From contig JAHIND010000006.1 in the NCBI GenBank assembly GCA_018896025.1, positions 62,001-126,000 of the forward strand: DNA of 64,000 nucleotides, given 5' to 3'. Shown here one piece after another: positions 1-7,578 of this stretch (the first letter of the stretch is position 1; each line of letters opens with the position of its first letter). The notes beneath the pieces are model-generated. The model saw nothing but the letters and a program-made list of their open reading frames with translations, was not told the DNA's origin and did no database searches. The translations under genes and the position numbers were made by a program. This DNA is from Pseudomonadota bacterium (GTDB taxonomy: Bacteria; Desulfobacterota; Desulfarculia; Desulfarculales; Desulfarculaceae).

Positions 1-795
1 GGCTGCAACGTGGGTGGCTTCTACACCGCCTTGGCCGCCGGTTCGGTCTCCGGCTTCGCCATGATGGCCGGCCTGCTGGTGGGTGCCCTCATCGGCCTCA
101 AGTACCTGATGTGGGAGATCGAGCACGTCACCAGCAAGCCCCCCAAGCAAAAGGCCGCCAAACAAGGCGGCATCGACTGGTCCAAGGTGCAGCCTTGGCT
201 GGGGGCCGTTTTCTTCCTGTTCCTGTTGGGGTGGGCCTATTGCATGTCCTTTAGGGCCTACACCCAGGAGGCGGTGCTCATGATCACCGCCGTGGGCATA
301 GGCATCGTCATTCAGCGCTGCCGCTTCTGTTTCGTCCGCTCTTTCCGCGACCCCTTCATGACCGGCGAGGCCGTGGCCACCCGCGCGGTGGCCCTCAGCG
401 TCATCCTTTCGGTGTTCGGTTTCTTCGCCATCAAATGGTTCCGGGCCGACTGGCAGATGATCTACATCTACCACCACTGGATCGGCGGCTTGGTGGGCGG
501 GGTGATCTTCGGCATCGGTATGCTCCTGGCCGGCGGCTGCGGCTCCGGCTCGGTGTGGCGGGCCGGCGAGGGCCAGTTCAAGCTGATCCTGGCGGTAATC
601 ACCTTCTCCATGAGCAACAGCTTGTTTAAGAACTACGTCTGGACCAGTGACGTAGCAAAGTCCTGGGGCAAGCCCATTTTCCTGGCCGCGGTCACCGACT
701 ACTTCTGGGCCATAGTCATCACCGCCGTGGTGATGCTGGTCTGGTGGGCGGTCATGGCCTGGAACGAAGAGACTGACAGCCTTACAATTGTTTAA
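1..795 (+). CDS. YeeE/YedE family sulfur-compound transporter (5' end outside window)
   Basis: Inner-membrane permease of the YeeE/YedE (TsuA-like) family, which imports thiosulfate or related sulfur species. The frame is open from base 1, so the N-terminal part lies upstream; what remains is about 264 residues with several hydrophobic segments. Family hallmarks visible are the cysteine-containing stretch RCRFCFVRSFRDPF near residue 100 and the GGCGSGSVWRAGEG loop near residue 180. A tusA-type gene follows after a 44-bp gap with its own Shine-Dalgarno (aaaggagag). That pairing matches the known TsuA-TsuB arrangement, in which the TusA-like protein accepts the incoming sulfur. The exact substrate cannot be read from sequence. 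Confidence 0.88.
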   Translation, partial: GCNVGGFYTALAAGSVSGFAMMAGLLVGALIGLKYLMWEIEHVTSKPPKQKAAKQGGIDWSKVQPWLGAVFFLFLLGWAYCMSFRAYTQEAVLMITAVGIGIVIQRCRFCFVRSFRDPFMTGEAVATRAVALSVILSVFGFFAIKWFRADWQMIYIYHHWIGGLVGGVIFGIGMLLAGGCGSGSVWRAGEGQFKLILAVITFSMSNSLFKNYVWTSDVAKSWGKPIFLAAVTDYFWAIVITAVVMLVWWAVMAWNEETDSLTIV

Positions 796-839
796 GGCAT
801 AGCTAATTAGTAGGTAACCACCAAAAAGGAGAGACTAGC

Positions 840-1076
840 ATGGCCGAATGGACGCCTGATGAGGTGCTGGATGCACGCGGCTTGAGCTGCCCCATGCCCA
901 TCCTCAAGACCAAAAAGATCATGAAAACCCTCAAGTCCGGCCAGATCCTGGAGATCCAGGGCACCGACCCCGGCACGCGCAACGACCTGCCAGCCTTCAC
1001 CGAGCGCTCGGGCGACGAGTTCCTGGGCGAGGAGCAGGGGGACGGCTACATCAGCTTTTTCCTGAAAAAGGCCTAA
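840..1076 (+). CDS. tusA: TusA-family sulfurtransferase
   Basis: Small cytoplasmic sulfur-carrier protein of 78 residues. It has the family signature LDARGLSCPMPILKTKK near the N-terminus; the cysteine of CPMP (about residue 17) carries the persulfide. TusA/TsuB proteins take sulfur from a membrane permease or desulfurase and pass it on to tRNA thiolation, cofactor synthesis or dissimilatory sulfur metabolism. The start has aaggagag upstream. The gene sits directly downstream of the YeeE/YedE permease and is followed by a strong intrinsic terminator, so the two probably form the end of one transcript. Confidence 0.93.
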   Translation: MAEWTPDEVLDARGLSCPMPILKTKKIMKTLKSGQILEIQGTDPGTRNDLPAFTERSGDEFLGEEQGDGYISFFLKKA

Positions 1077-1103
1077 GCGGGCGCCACGCCCGTGACGAGC
1101 GCA

Positions 1104-1135
1104 GGGCCGGTCCCCATGGACCGGCCCTCGTTTTT
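1104..1135 (+). terminator. Rho-independent terminator after tusA
   Basis: Ten-base-pair perfect GC-rich stem (1104-1113 with 1118-1127), four-base loop ccat, then tcg and five T residues. It ends the YeeE-TusA transcript and separates it from the minus-strand gene that ends at 1155. Confidence 0.9.
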
Positions 1136-1154
1136 GCCTGGGCCCCGGCGGGGC

Positions 1155-1550
1155 CTAGTAGAGTTGCAGGTGGGTGTGGGCCTTGGTCAGGAAAAAGGAC
1201 GACTGCTGAACCTTGTCGGCCCGCTCGCTGAAGCTGACCACTATCTTGTCCTCGCAGTCCACCCACTCCAGGGCCTTGATGCGGGGAAGCTCCACCAGGG
1301 GGTCGATCACAAAGGCGATCCTCACCCTGGGCAGCTCGCCGGAGTCGTCCACCCCCACCAGGTCGAGGCCCTCACGAGTGGAGCGGGGCGGCTTCCAACC
1401 GGCCAAAGGGACGAGCCCCATATCCTTGACCGCTTGGTAAAGCAGACACACCAAGGCTTGACGAACCACCGTTTCCTGAAGCATGGTCTGTGGGATGCCT
1501 TTTATCTCTCGGCGCATGGCCTCGGCCAGTTGCGTTAATTGCTCCTTCAT
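1155..1550 (-). CDS. hypothetical protein, 131 aa
   Basis: I do not recognise this family. The 131-residue product is soluble-looking, with no signal peptide or membrane segment, an amphipathic N-terminal helix region (about residues 1-45) and a mixed alpha/beta C-terminal half. The ATG has a good Shine-Dalgarno (ctggagggg, about 6 nt spacing), which supports a real gene. It is transcribed divergently from the multihaem cytochrome gene with only 40 bp between the starts, so a shared regulatory region is likely. It could be a small accessory protein of the cytochrome locus, but nothing in the sequence proves that. Confidence 0.7.
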   Translation of the reverse strand: MKEQLTQLAEAMRREIKGIPQTMLQETVVRQALVCLLYQAVKDMGLVPLAGWKPPRSTREGLDLVGVDDSGELPRVRIAFVIDPLVELPRIKALEWVDCEDKIVVSFSERADKVQQSSFFLTKAHTHLQLY

Positions 1551-1590
1551 GTTCGCCCCTCCAGGTAGTTGCCTGGGAGTAGCCTAACCC

Positions 1591-3777
1591 ATGGCCCACA
1601 GTGAGTCAAAAGCTCCGCGCACCCACCGCCGCTTGGCCTGGCCCCTGGCCTTCGCCCTGGCCGGGGCGGCCCTGTGCGCCTCGCTGGTGCTGGCCTGGTG
1701 GGCCCAGGGGGAGCGCCCCTGGCAGAAGGAAGTGGCGGCCATAAACCAGGCGCGGGGCCAAAACCTGAAGAACCAGCTGCTGGCCGCTGGCATGTCCCCG
1801 GAGCGGGCCGCCTTCCGGGCCCAGGAAGTGGGCTCCCAGCCGCCCAGGGTGGTGGAGGTTACTCCCAGCGCCTTTGGCCAACCCGAGCGCTGCCTCACCT
1901 GCCACCAAGGGCTGGAGCAGATCAGCCCTTCCCATCCGGTGGAGGCCATGGGCTGCGTGGCCTGCCACGGCGGCCAAGGCCTGGCCCTGACCAAGGCGCA
2001 GGCCCACCAGGGGCTCATCGGCGGGCGCAACCCCAGCGACCTGGCCTTTGCCCGGGCCTCCTGCGGGGGGCGCGGCGCGGCGGTGGGCCGCTGCCACACC
2101 GGGCGCGAGAACCAGGCGGCGGATATGATCTACCGGGTGGAGCGCACCATCATGGCCACCATGACCGGGGTCATCACCAGCCTGCGGGTGTCCTGGGGGG
2201 CCCAGAACAGCTTCACCGCCCAGATGGCCACCGCCGCCATCAGCGACCCGCGCAGGCCCACCCCGGCCCCGCCCCACACCCTGGCCTCCCTGCTCATGAT
2301 TCCGGCCGGACCTCCGGCAGGCCCGGACCCCGCCCAGGTGGCCGGCGACCAGTGGAACAAGTTCTGCGCCCGCTGCCATCTCAGGGCCTCGCGCCAGGCC
2401 GGGCTTTCGGTGCACGGCCAAGGCTGCGTGGCCTGCCACGGCAGCCGGGACCCCTCGGGCCGCTATCTGGGCCAAGACGCCAGCCTGAACCGCGACGACA
2501 CCCACCACGCCTCCCATCACCGGCTGCACGAGACCCCGCCCGAGGACAACTGCCTGCGCTGCCACAATCGCTCGGGCCGTCTGGGGCTGGGCTATCGCGG
2601 CTGGGTGGAGGACGAAAACGGCCGCACCCCCTGGCCCACGGGTCACCCCAGCCAGGCGCTCAGCGGCGGGCGGGGGGTGCACCAGCTTCTGCCCGACGTG
2701 CACCGGGCCAAGGGCATGGCCTGCGTGGACTGCCACAGCGGGCGGGAAGTCATGGGCGACGGCCGCCTCTACGGCCGCATGCGCTTCCAGACCGAAGTTA
2801 CCTGCGCCACCTGCCACGGCAGCGCCGAGGGCCCGCCCCGCCTAGGTCCGCCCGACGACTACGCCGCTTACGAATCCGCCTATGGCGCCCTCAAGAAGGG
2901 CCCGGCCATCACCCGAGACGACCAGCTGGTTTTGAGCGCCAAGGGCCGCCCCCTGAGCAACCTGCGACGCCAGGGCGGCAAGCTGGTGCTCTTGTCGCGC
3001 AGCCAGCCGGGCAAGACGCATCCCCTGCCCCTGGTCAGCGGTGACCAGCGCCACCGCCAGCCCGGCCACCAGCGCCTGGCCTGCCAGGCCTGCCACAGCC
3101 GCTGGACTCCCCAGTGCTACGGCTGCCACGACTACCGAAGGGCCACGGGCGGCATGTGGGACTACGCGGCGGGCAAGGACACCCTCGGAGTGTGGCAAGA
3201 GAGCCGCGACCAATACCGCTTCGCAGACCCGGTGCTGGGGGTGGACTCCTCGGGCAAGGTGCGGCCTTTCGTGCCCGGCTGCCAGGTGGTCTACACCGCC
3301 CTGGATGGCACCGGCACCCCCCTGCCCGGCCACGTCCTGGAGCAGCCACAACCGGTAATCATCAAGAACAGCATCGTGACCACCCCCATCAGCCCCCACA
3401 CCACCCGCACTGAGGTGCGGCCTTGCGAGGCCTGCCACCAAAGCGGCAAGGCCCTGGGCCTGGGCGGCGGACCCCGGCCCCTGGGCGGGCTGACCGCCAT
3501 TCCCCTGGCCGACCTCAAGGGCGTGGGCTTCCCGGCCGACTGGGAGACCTTGGTGGATGAAAAGGGCCAGCCCCTGCAAGGCCAGACCCATGAGGGGGCC
3601 CGGCCCCTGAACGCCCAGGAGCTGCGCCGGGTGCTGGCCTTTGGCCGCTGCTTGCCCTGCCACCGCAACCCGGACGACCCGGTGCTGGCCGACCCGGCCA
3701 AGGCCTGGCAACGCATCTCGCCGGGCGGGGACCTGGAGGCCAAGCACAAGCTAATGGAGGCTAAGTCCCTCCAATGA
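1591..3777 (+). CDS. multihaem c-type cytochrome, 11 CXXCH motifs, N-terminal anchor
   Basis: A 728-residue multihaem cytochrome c. After a short basic N-terminus, one hydrophobic segment (about residues 15-37) is an uncleaved signal anchor or signal peptide, placing the haem domain on the periplasmic side. Eleven CXXCH haem-binding motifs run from CLTCH (residue 101) to CLPCH (residue 687). A twelfth candidate is irregular: CGGRGAAVGRCH near residue 155, with nine residues between the cysteines. The start has ggag upstream. The stop overlaps the ATG of the next, paralogous cytochrome (ATGA). With the Rieske and cytochrome b genes nearby, it probably carries electrons between a quinol-oxidising complex and a periplasmic or extracellular partner. 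Electron direction and partner are inference. Confidence 0.9.
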   Translation: MAHSESKAPRTHRRLAWPLAFALAGAALCASLVLAWWAQGERPWQKEVAAINQARGQNLKNQLLAAGMSPERAAFRAQEVGSQPPRVVEVTPSAFGQPERCLTCHQGLEQISPSHPVEAMGCVACHGGQGLALTKAQAHQGLIGGRNPSDLAFARASCGGRGAAVGRCHTGRENQAADMIYRVERTIMATMTGVITSLRVSWGAQNSFTAQMATAAISDPRRPTPAPPHTLASLLMIPAGPPAGPDPAQVAGDQWNKFCARCHLRASRQAGLSVHGQGCVACHGSRDPSGRYLGQDASLNRDDTHHASHHRLHETPPEDNCLRCHNRSGRLGLGYRGWVEDENGRTPWPTGHPSQALSGGRGVHQLLPDVHRAKGMACVDCHSGREVMGDGRLYGRMRFQTEVTCATCHGSAEGPPRLGPPDDYAAYESAYGALKKGPAITRDDQLVLSAKGRPLSNLRRQGGKLVLLSRSQPGKTHPLPLVSGDQRHRQPGHQRLACQACHSRWTPQCYGCHDYRRATGGMWDYAAGKDTLGVWQESRDQYRFADPVLGVDSSGKVRPFVPGCQVVYTALDGTGTPLPGHVLEQPQPVIIKNSIVTTPISPHTTRTEVRPCEACHQSGKALGLGGGPRPLGGLTAIPLADLKGVGFPADWETLVDEKGQPLQGQTHEGARPLNAQELRRVLAFGRCLPCHRNPDDPVLADPAKAWQRISPGGDLEAKHKLMEAKSLQ

Positions 3778-5585
3778 AAAGGCTGCTGCTCATACTAGCC
3801 CTGGCCTTGGGACTGGCCCTGCCCGCGGTGGCGGCTACTACGCCGCAGGCCCCCGGCTGCGTGTCCTGCCATCCCAAGTTCCAAGCCCCCATGCCTCCGG
3901 CGGGCCAGGGACACGCCATCGCCTGCACCCGCTGCCATCTGGGCGACGGCCAGGCCAAGGAGGGCAACGCGGCCCACAAGGGCATGGTGAAAAACCCCTC
4001 GGCCCTGGACCAGGCCCAGCGGGCCTGCGGCTCCTGCCATCAGGGCTGGCCGGAAATGGTGAAGCGCTCGCCCATGGCCACCAACATGGGACTAATCGCC
4101 CACACCCGCTATTTGTGGGGAGCCCAGACCTCGCCGGACCCCCAGTTCGCGATTCGCGAAGCCGACCCATTGGTGGCCATGCCCGACCCCGCGGTGAACG
4201 GCAAACCAGTTGACGACTTCTTGCGCCGCCGCTGCCTGCGCTGCCATCTGTGGGACCAGGGTGCGGACATCCAGGGCGCGCGCCGGGCGGCGGGCTGCGC
4301 CGCCTGCCACCGGCCCTACGACGCCCAAGGCCGCCCACCCCAGGGCCATGGCCTGACCAAAAAGGTGCCGGTGAGCCAGTGCCTGACCTGCCACTCCGGG
4401 TGCGGGGCCGGGGCGGAATTCGCCGGGCGCACCCCCAGGGACGCGGTGGTATCGGCCCGCTTCCTGGCCACCCGGCGCGGCCAGCCGAAGCTGATCCAGG
4501 ACCGGGTGTGGCGGCCCATGCGGCCGGACGCGCACTATCAGGCGGGCCTGGGCTGTGTGGATTGCCATCCCCGCAGCGAGGTGATGGGCGACGGCCGCCT
4601 GCGCACCTCCGGACTGGATCATGTGGGTCTGCGCTGCTCCTCCTGCCACGGCGGGCTGGCCAAGACGCCGCCGCCATCGCCCGCCACCACCCACGGCGCG
4701 CCCCTGACAAACCTTGAGTGGCGCGGCGGCAAGCTGATACTCACCGGCAAGCTGGACCACAAGGCCAGGCCGGTGCCCCTGATCGCCGGGACGCCAAAGG
4801 TCCCGGTGGCCCACTGCATCGCCGGGCACAACAAGGTGGCCTGCCACGCCTGCCACGCCTCCTACAACCCAGGGGCCTGGGGCATGCAGGTGCTTCTGGA
4901 AACCCGCCCCGACTACGGCCTGCACACGGCCATCGCCGCCCAGGGCGATCCCCAGGTGTTCGAGGTGCTGAACAAGGCCCTGTTCAACGCGACCCAGTAC
5001 AAGAGCCCGCCCCAGACCCGCGACTATCTAAGCGGCAAGATGGGCCTGGGCGTGTGGCTGCTCTCGCCCTGGTTCAGGCGTCAGGAGTGGCGGGTTTACG
5101 GCCTGGGGCCGGAGGGGCGCACCTACCTGCTCAGCCCCCGCTTCCAATACGTGCTCACCCTGATGGACCCCAGCGGCAAGCCGACCACCCAGGCCCAAGT
5201 GCCCTCGCCGGGCCTGGGGGTGACGCCCTGGAACCCCCACACCACGGCGCGGGCCACGGTGGGCTGCGCGGATTGCCACGGCTCGGCCCAGGCTCTGGGC
5301 CTGGGGCTCACCTTTGCGCGGGAGGCGAAGAAGGACCAGACCACGTCCAAACTGGCCCCGGAGTTGTGGCTGCCCGGCGCGGAAGGCATCGCCATGCACG
5401 GCGGCTGGACCAAGGTGGTGGATGGCCAGGGGCGGGCTTTGCAGGCCTTTCTGGTGGACGAATCGCGGCCCTACAACCAGGAGGAGCTGCGCCGCTTGTT
5501 GCAGCCCGGCAAGAACTATAAGCGATGGTTGCTCAAGGCGATGGAGGAGGACTGGGCCCTCAGGAACCCAGGCCCCACCAGGTGA
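3774..5585 (+). CDS. multihaem c-type cytochrome, 10 CXXCH motifs, secreted
   Basis: A 603-residue periplasmic cytochrome with a classical signal peptide (KRLLLILALALGLALPAVA, cleavage near residue 20) and ten CXXCH motifs from CVSCH near residue 29 to CADCH near residue 500. It is translationally coupled to the preceding cytochrome (ATGA overlap). It looks like a paralogue of that gene: both contain a WGAQ block, VMGDGRL, a GGKL(I/V)L block before the central haem pair, and a PHTT...C..CH....ALGLG block near the C-terminus. The last 26 bp overlap the 3' end of the minus-strand PetD-like gene. It probably acts as the second electron carrier of the Rieske/cytochrome b system. Confidence 0.9.
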   Translation: MKRLLLILALALGLALPAVAATTPQAPGCVSCHPKFQAPMPPAGQGHAIACTRCHLGDGQAKEGNAAHKGMVKNPSALDQAQRACGSCHQGWPEMVKRSPMATNMGLIAHTRYLWGAQTSPDPQFAIREADPLVAMPDPAVNGKPVDDFLRRRCLRCHLWDQGADIQGARRAAGCAACHRPYDAQGRPPQGHGLTKKVPVSQCLTCHSGCGAGAEFAGRTPRDAVVSARFLATRRGQPKLIQDRVWRPMRPDAHYQAGLGCVDCHPRSEVMGDGRLRTSGLDHVGLRCSSCHGGLAKTPPPSPATTHGAPLTNLEWRGGKLILTGKLDHKARPVPLIAGTPKVPVAHCIAGHNKVACHACHASYNPGAWGMQVLLETRPDYGLHTAIAAQGDPQVFEVLNKALFNATQYKSPPQTRDYLSGKMGLGVWLLSPWFRRQEWRVYGLGPEGRTYLLSPRFQYVLTLMDPSGKPTTQAQVPSPGLGVTPWNPHTTARATVGCADCHGSAQALGLGLTFAREAKKDQTTSKLAPELWLPGAEGIAMHGGWTKVVDGQGRALQAFLVDESRPYNQEELRRLLQPGKNYKRWLLKAMEEDWALRNPGPTR

Positions 5586-5925
5586 GCCCCGCCCAGGCCA
5601 GGAGCACCACCCAGGCGGCCAGATCCAGGGGGCCGGGCCGGGTGTAGGAAGGCAGCGCCGGGCCGGGCCGTTTGGCCAGCCAGGGCAAGGCGGCCAGGAG
5701 AGCCAGGCCCAGGGCGGGCAGCAGCAGGCCGCCGATACGAACCGGCAACCAGCGCAGCAGCTCTTGCAGGCCCACGAAGATCCAGGGAGCCTGGGCGTGT
5801 TCCGAGGGCCCCACGGCCACCGGGGCCAAGGGATAGAACACCGCGGCCAGGCCCAACAGGGCCAGGGCACAGAGGCTGGCCAGCCCCTCTTTCTTGATCA
5901 GGTTGCCGCGGGTGGATTCGCTCAT
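5560..5925 (-). CDS. PetD-like (cytochrome b subunit IV type) membrane protein without PEWY
   Basis: A 121-residue protein with three hydrophobic segments (about 15-36, 62-83 and 100-119). By eye it follows the C-terminal half of cytochrome b / subunit IV: helix, then APWIFVGLQELLRWLP, then a GGLLLPALGLALL helix. The middle stretch lines up with the PEWY-F...Q-LR--P stretch of PetD, but the PEWY tetrad reads APWI (residues 46-49), so the quinol-site glutamate is missing. It lies between the multihaem cytochromes and the Rieske/cytochrome b6 pair but on the opposite strand. It is convergent with the former and divergent from the latter. It probably supplies the missing C-terminal half of the split cytochrome b. 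No tool was available to confirm the homology. Confidence 0.68.
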   Translation of the reverse strand: MSESTRGNLIKKEGLASLCALALLGLAAVFYPLAPVAVGPSEHAQAPWIFVGLQELLRWLPVRIGGLLLPALGLALLAALPWLAKRPGPALPSYTRPGPLDLAAWVVLLAWAGLTWWGLGS

Positions 5926-5980
5926 GCCTGAATTTTAGCCCGCCGCGCCGGTGGGCACAAGCGCTGCCGGGGATGGGCTG

Positions 5981-5989
5981 TGGTATAAA
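5981..5989 (+). promoter_or_regulatory. extended -10 promoter element for the Rieske-cytochrome b6 operon
   Basis: TGG followed by TATAAA forms an extended -10 in the gap between the divergent PetD-like and Rieske genes. Transcription would begin near 5996, downstream of the upstream ATG at 5973 and upstream of the TTG at 6030, which favours the TTG as Rieske start. No convincing -35 is seen, as is usual for extended -10 promoters. Confidence 0.4.
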
Positions 5990-6029
5990 TTTTACAGATG
6001 TTTGGCCACCCCCCCGGACAGGAGGCCCC

Positions 6030-6515
6030 TTGCCCCAACCCCAGCCCCCAACCGCCGCCCCGAGCAAACCCAGCCGTAGAGGCGTGCTCAAGATACTCTA
6101 CGGGGCCATCTGGCTGGCCCTGGTGGGGGCGGTGGGCCTGGGCCTGGGAGCGGTGCTGCGTTTGGTCAGCTCCGGCGGGGGCGCGTCCCAGCCCCAACCG
6201 GTGGAGTTGGGGCAGCCCGGCGGAATGGCCGTGGGCCAGGCTAGGGATCAAGGTCCCGTGGCCCTGGTGCGCGACGCGGGAGGCTACTTCGCCCTGAGCC
6301 TGGTGTGCCCCCATCTGGGCTGCCGCCCGGCCTGGCACCAAAAACAGGACCGCTTCCTGTGCCCCTGCCACGGCTCGGCGTTCGCCCTGGACGGCCAGCG
6401 CCTCTCCGGCCCGGCCCCCAAGGGTCTGAGCCACGTGGCCCTCAAGATCACCGGCGGCAAGCTGGTGGCCTTTCCCGGCCAGCCGGTGGACCCGGCCACC
6501 CGGTTGAAAGCCTGA
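6030..6515 (+). CDS. Rieske [2Fe-2S] protein with twin-arginine signal
   Basis: Rieske iron-sulfur subunit of a cytochrome bc/b6f-type complex. The cluster ligands are in CPHLGC and CPCHGS, spaced as in bc-complex Rieske proteins. The N-terminus has a twin-arginine export motif (PSRRGVLK) followed by one membrane helix, so the cluster domain is periplasmic. I chose the TTG at 6030 because aggagg lies just upstream (spacing 4). The alternative ATG at 5973 has no Shine-Dalgarno and would add 19 residues ahead of the Tat motif. The cytochrome b6-type gene follows after 10 bp. The Rieske protein would pass electrons from quinol at cytochrome b to one of the adjacent multihaem cytochromes. Confidence 0.9.
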   Translation: MPQPQPPTAAPSKPSRRGVLKILYGAIWLALVGAVGLGLGAVLRLVSSGGGASQPQPVELGQPGGMAVGQARDQGPVALVRDAGGYFALSLVCPHLGCRPAWHQKQDRFLCPCHGSAFALDGQRLSGPAPKGLSHVALKITGGKLVAFPGQPVDPATRLKA

Positions 6516-6525
6516 GGCCAACAAC

Positions 6526-7152
6526 ATGGCAAAATCCGGCTTCCTGGAACACATCCACCCGCCGCGCATCCCCCCGGAGCGGACCCGCTTCTCGGCCACC
6601 TTTTGCCTGGGCGGCCTGTCGTTCCTGCTCTTCTTGGTGCTGGGCGGCACCGGGGTGGTGCTGATGTTCTCCTACGTGCCCACCCCCCAGGGCGCGGCGG
6701 CCTTTTTCGCCCAGGAAGCGGGCGACCTGCCCTTTGCCTGGTTCTTTCGGCGGCTGCACTTCCTGGCGGGCCAGGCCATGGTCATCACCCTGCTGCTGCA
6801 CCTAGCCCGGGTGCTGGCCGCCAGAGCCTACCTGCCCCCCCGCTCCGCCAACTGGCTGGTGGGGCTGGGGCTGCTACTGCTGACCCTGGCCTTGGATCTG
6901 TCGGGATACGTGTTGCGCTGGGACGGGGCCACCCAAGGCGCGGCCACCGTGGCCGCCGGGGTGCTGGGCGAGATTCCGGCGGTGGGGCCCCTGTTCAAGA
7001 GCCTGCTGCTTGGCGGGCCCACTCTGGGCGAGGCCAGCCTGCTGCGCTTTTACGTGCTGCACTGCCTGGCCCTGCCCGCCTTCACCCTGGTGCTGAGCTT
7101 TTACCACTTCTGGCGCATCCGCAAGGACGGGCGGCCCACCTCGGGCCTGTAA
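6526..7152 (+). CDS. cytochrome b6-type subunit with haem c(i) cysteine
   Basis: Membrane diheme cytochrome b of 208 residues, the length of cytochrome b6 (N-terminal half only). Two histidine pairs bind the b haems: H78/H92 and H179/H194. The second pair is spaced by 15, as in b6 rather than mitochondrial-type b. C27 in FCLGG sits where cytochrome b6 has the cysteine that covalently holds haem c(i), so an extra haem is likely. Further b6-like blocks are GEIPAVGP and RFYVLHCLALP. A gagg Shine-Dalgarno lies 8 nt before the ATG, and the gene follows the Rieske gene. The C-terminal half of cytochrome b is absent and may be supplied by the divergent 121-residue PetD-like protein. Confidence 0.92.
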   Translation: MAKSGFLEHIHPPRIPPERTRFSATFCLGGLSFLLFLVLGGTGVVLMFSYVPTPQGAAAFFAQEAGDLPFAWFFRRLHFLAGQAMVITLLLHLARVLAARAYLPPRSANWLVGLGLLLLTLALDLSGYVLRWDGATQGAATVAAGVLGEIPAVGPLFKSLLLGGPTLGEASLLRFYVLHCLALPAFTLVLSFYHFWRIRKDGRPTSGL

Positions 7153-7168
7153 TTTTTTCGGCGGGATT

Positions 7169-7576
7169 TCAGTTCAGAAGAATGTAGTTCACCTGGGCCA
7201 CGGCCACCAGAGTCCCGGCGTCGTCGAACAGTTCCACCGAAACCGGGCACATGGTGCGCCCCACCTTGATGGTGCGGGCGGCCACGGTAAGGTTGCTCAG
7301 GCAGGGGGCCAAAAAGCGGATGTTCATGTCCGTGGTGGTGAGCTTCACCTCCGGGCCGGTCTGGGTGAGGATGGCGAAGCAGGCCGCGCTGTCGGCCACG
7401 GTCATCAGCAGGCCGCCGTGGAAGGACTCGAACACCCCGTCATAGGCGGGCTTGCGGGCCACCCTGATGCGGCACAGGCCCGGCTCCAGCTCCAGCACCT
7501 GCATGCCCAGGGTGTCCACGATGGGGATGGCGGCCACGCGCTCCAGGATGGCTTGCTCCAAGGATGCTTCCAGCAA
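7169..7576 (-). CDS. PaaI-type hotdog-fold thioesterase
   Basis: A 135-residue single hotdog-domain protein of the PaaI/YbgC type. The helix stretch FHGGLLMTVADSAACFAI, including the HGG turn and the acidic residue expected at the active site, is typical of acyl-CoA thioesterases. The strand block LTTTDMNIRFLAP follows. These enzymes hydrolyse short or aryl acyl-CoA esters; the substrate is unknown here. It is downstream of ribF with a 2-bp gap and so is probably co-transcribed with it. It converges on the cytochrome b6 gene, leaving only 16 bp between the two stops. Confidence 0.82.
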   Translation of the reverse strand: MLEASLEQAILERVAAIPIVDTLGMQVLELEPGLCRIRVARKPAYDGVFESFHGGLLMTVADSAACFAILTQTGPEVKLTTTDMNIRFLAPCLSNLTVAARTIKVGRTMCPVSVELFDDAGTLVAVAQVNYILLN

Positions 7577-7578
7577 GG

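Noticed and set aside
1606..3044. long frames in other phases across the first multihaem cytochrome
   Set aside because: The +1 frame with eleven CXXCH motifs and an export segment is clearly the coding one; the others are Gly/Arg/Pro-rich shadows.
5973..6029. ATG at 5973 as Rieske start
   Set aside because: No Shine-Dalgarno. It lies upstream of the probable transcription start and would put 19 extra residues ahead of the Tat motif; the TTG at 6030 has aggagg.
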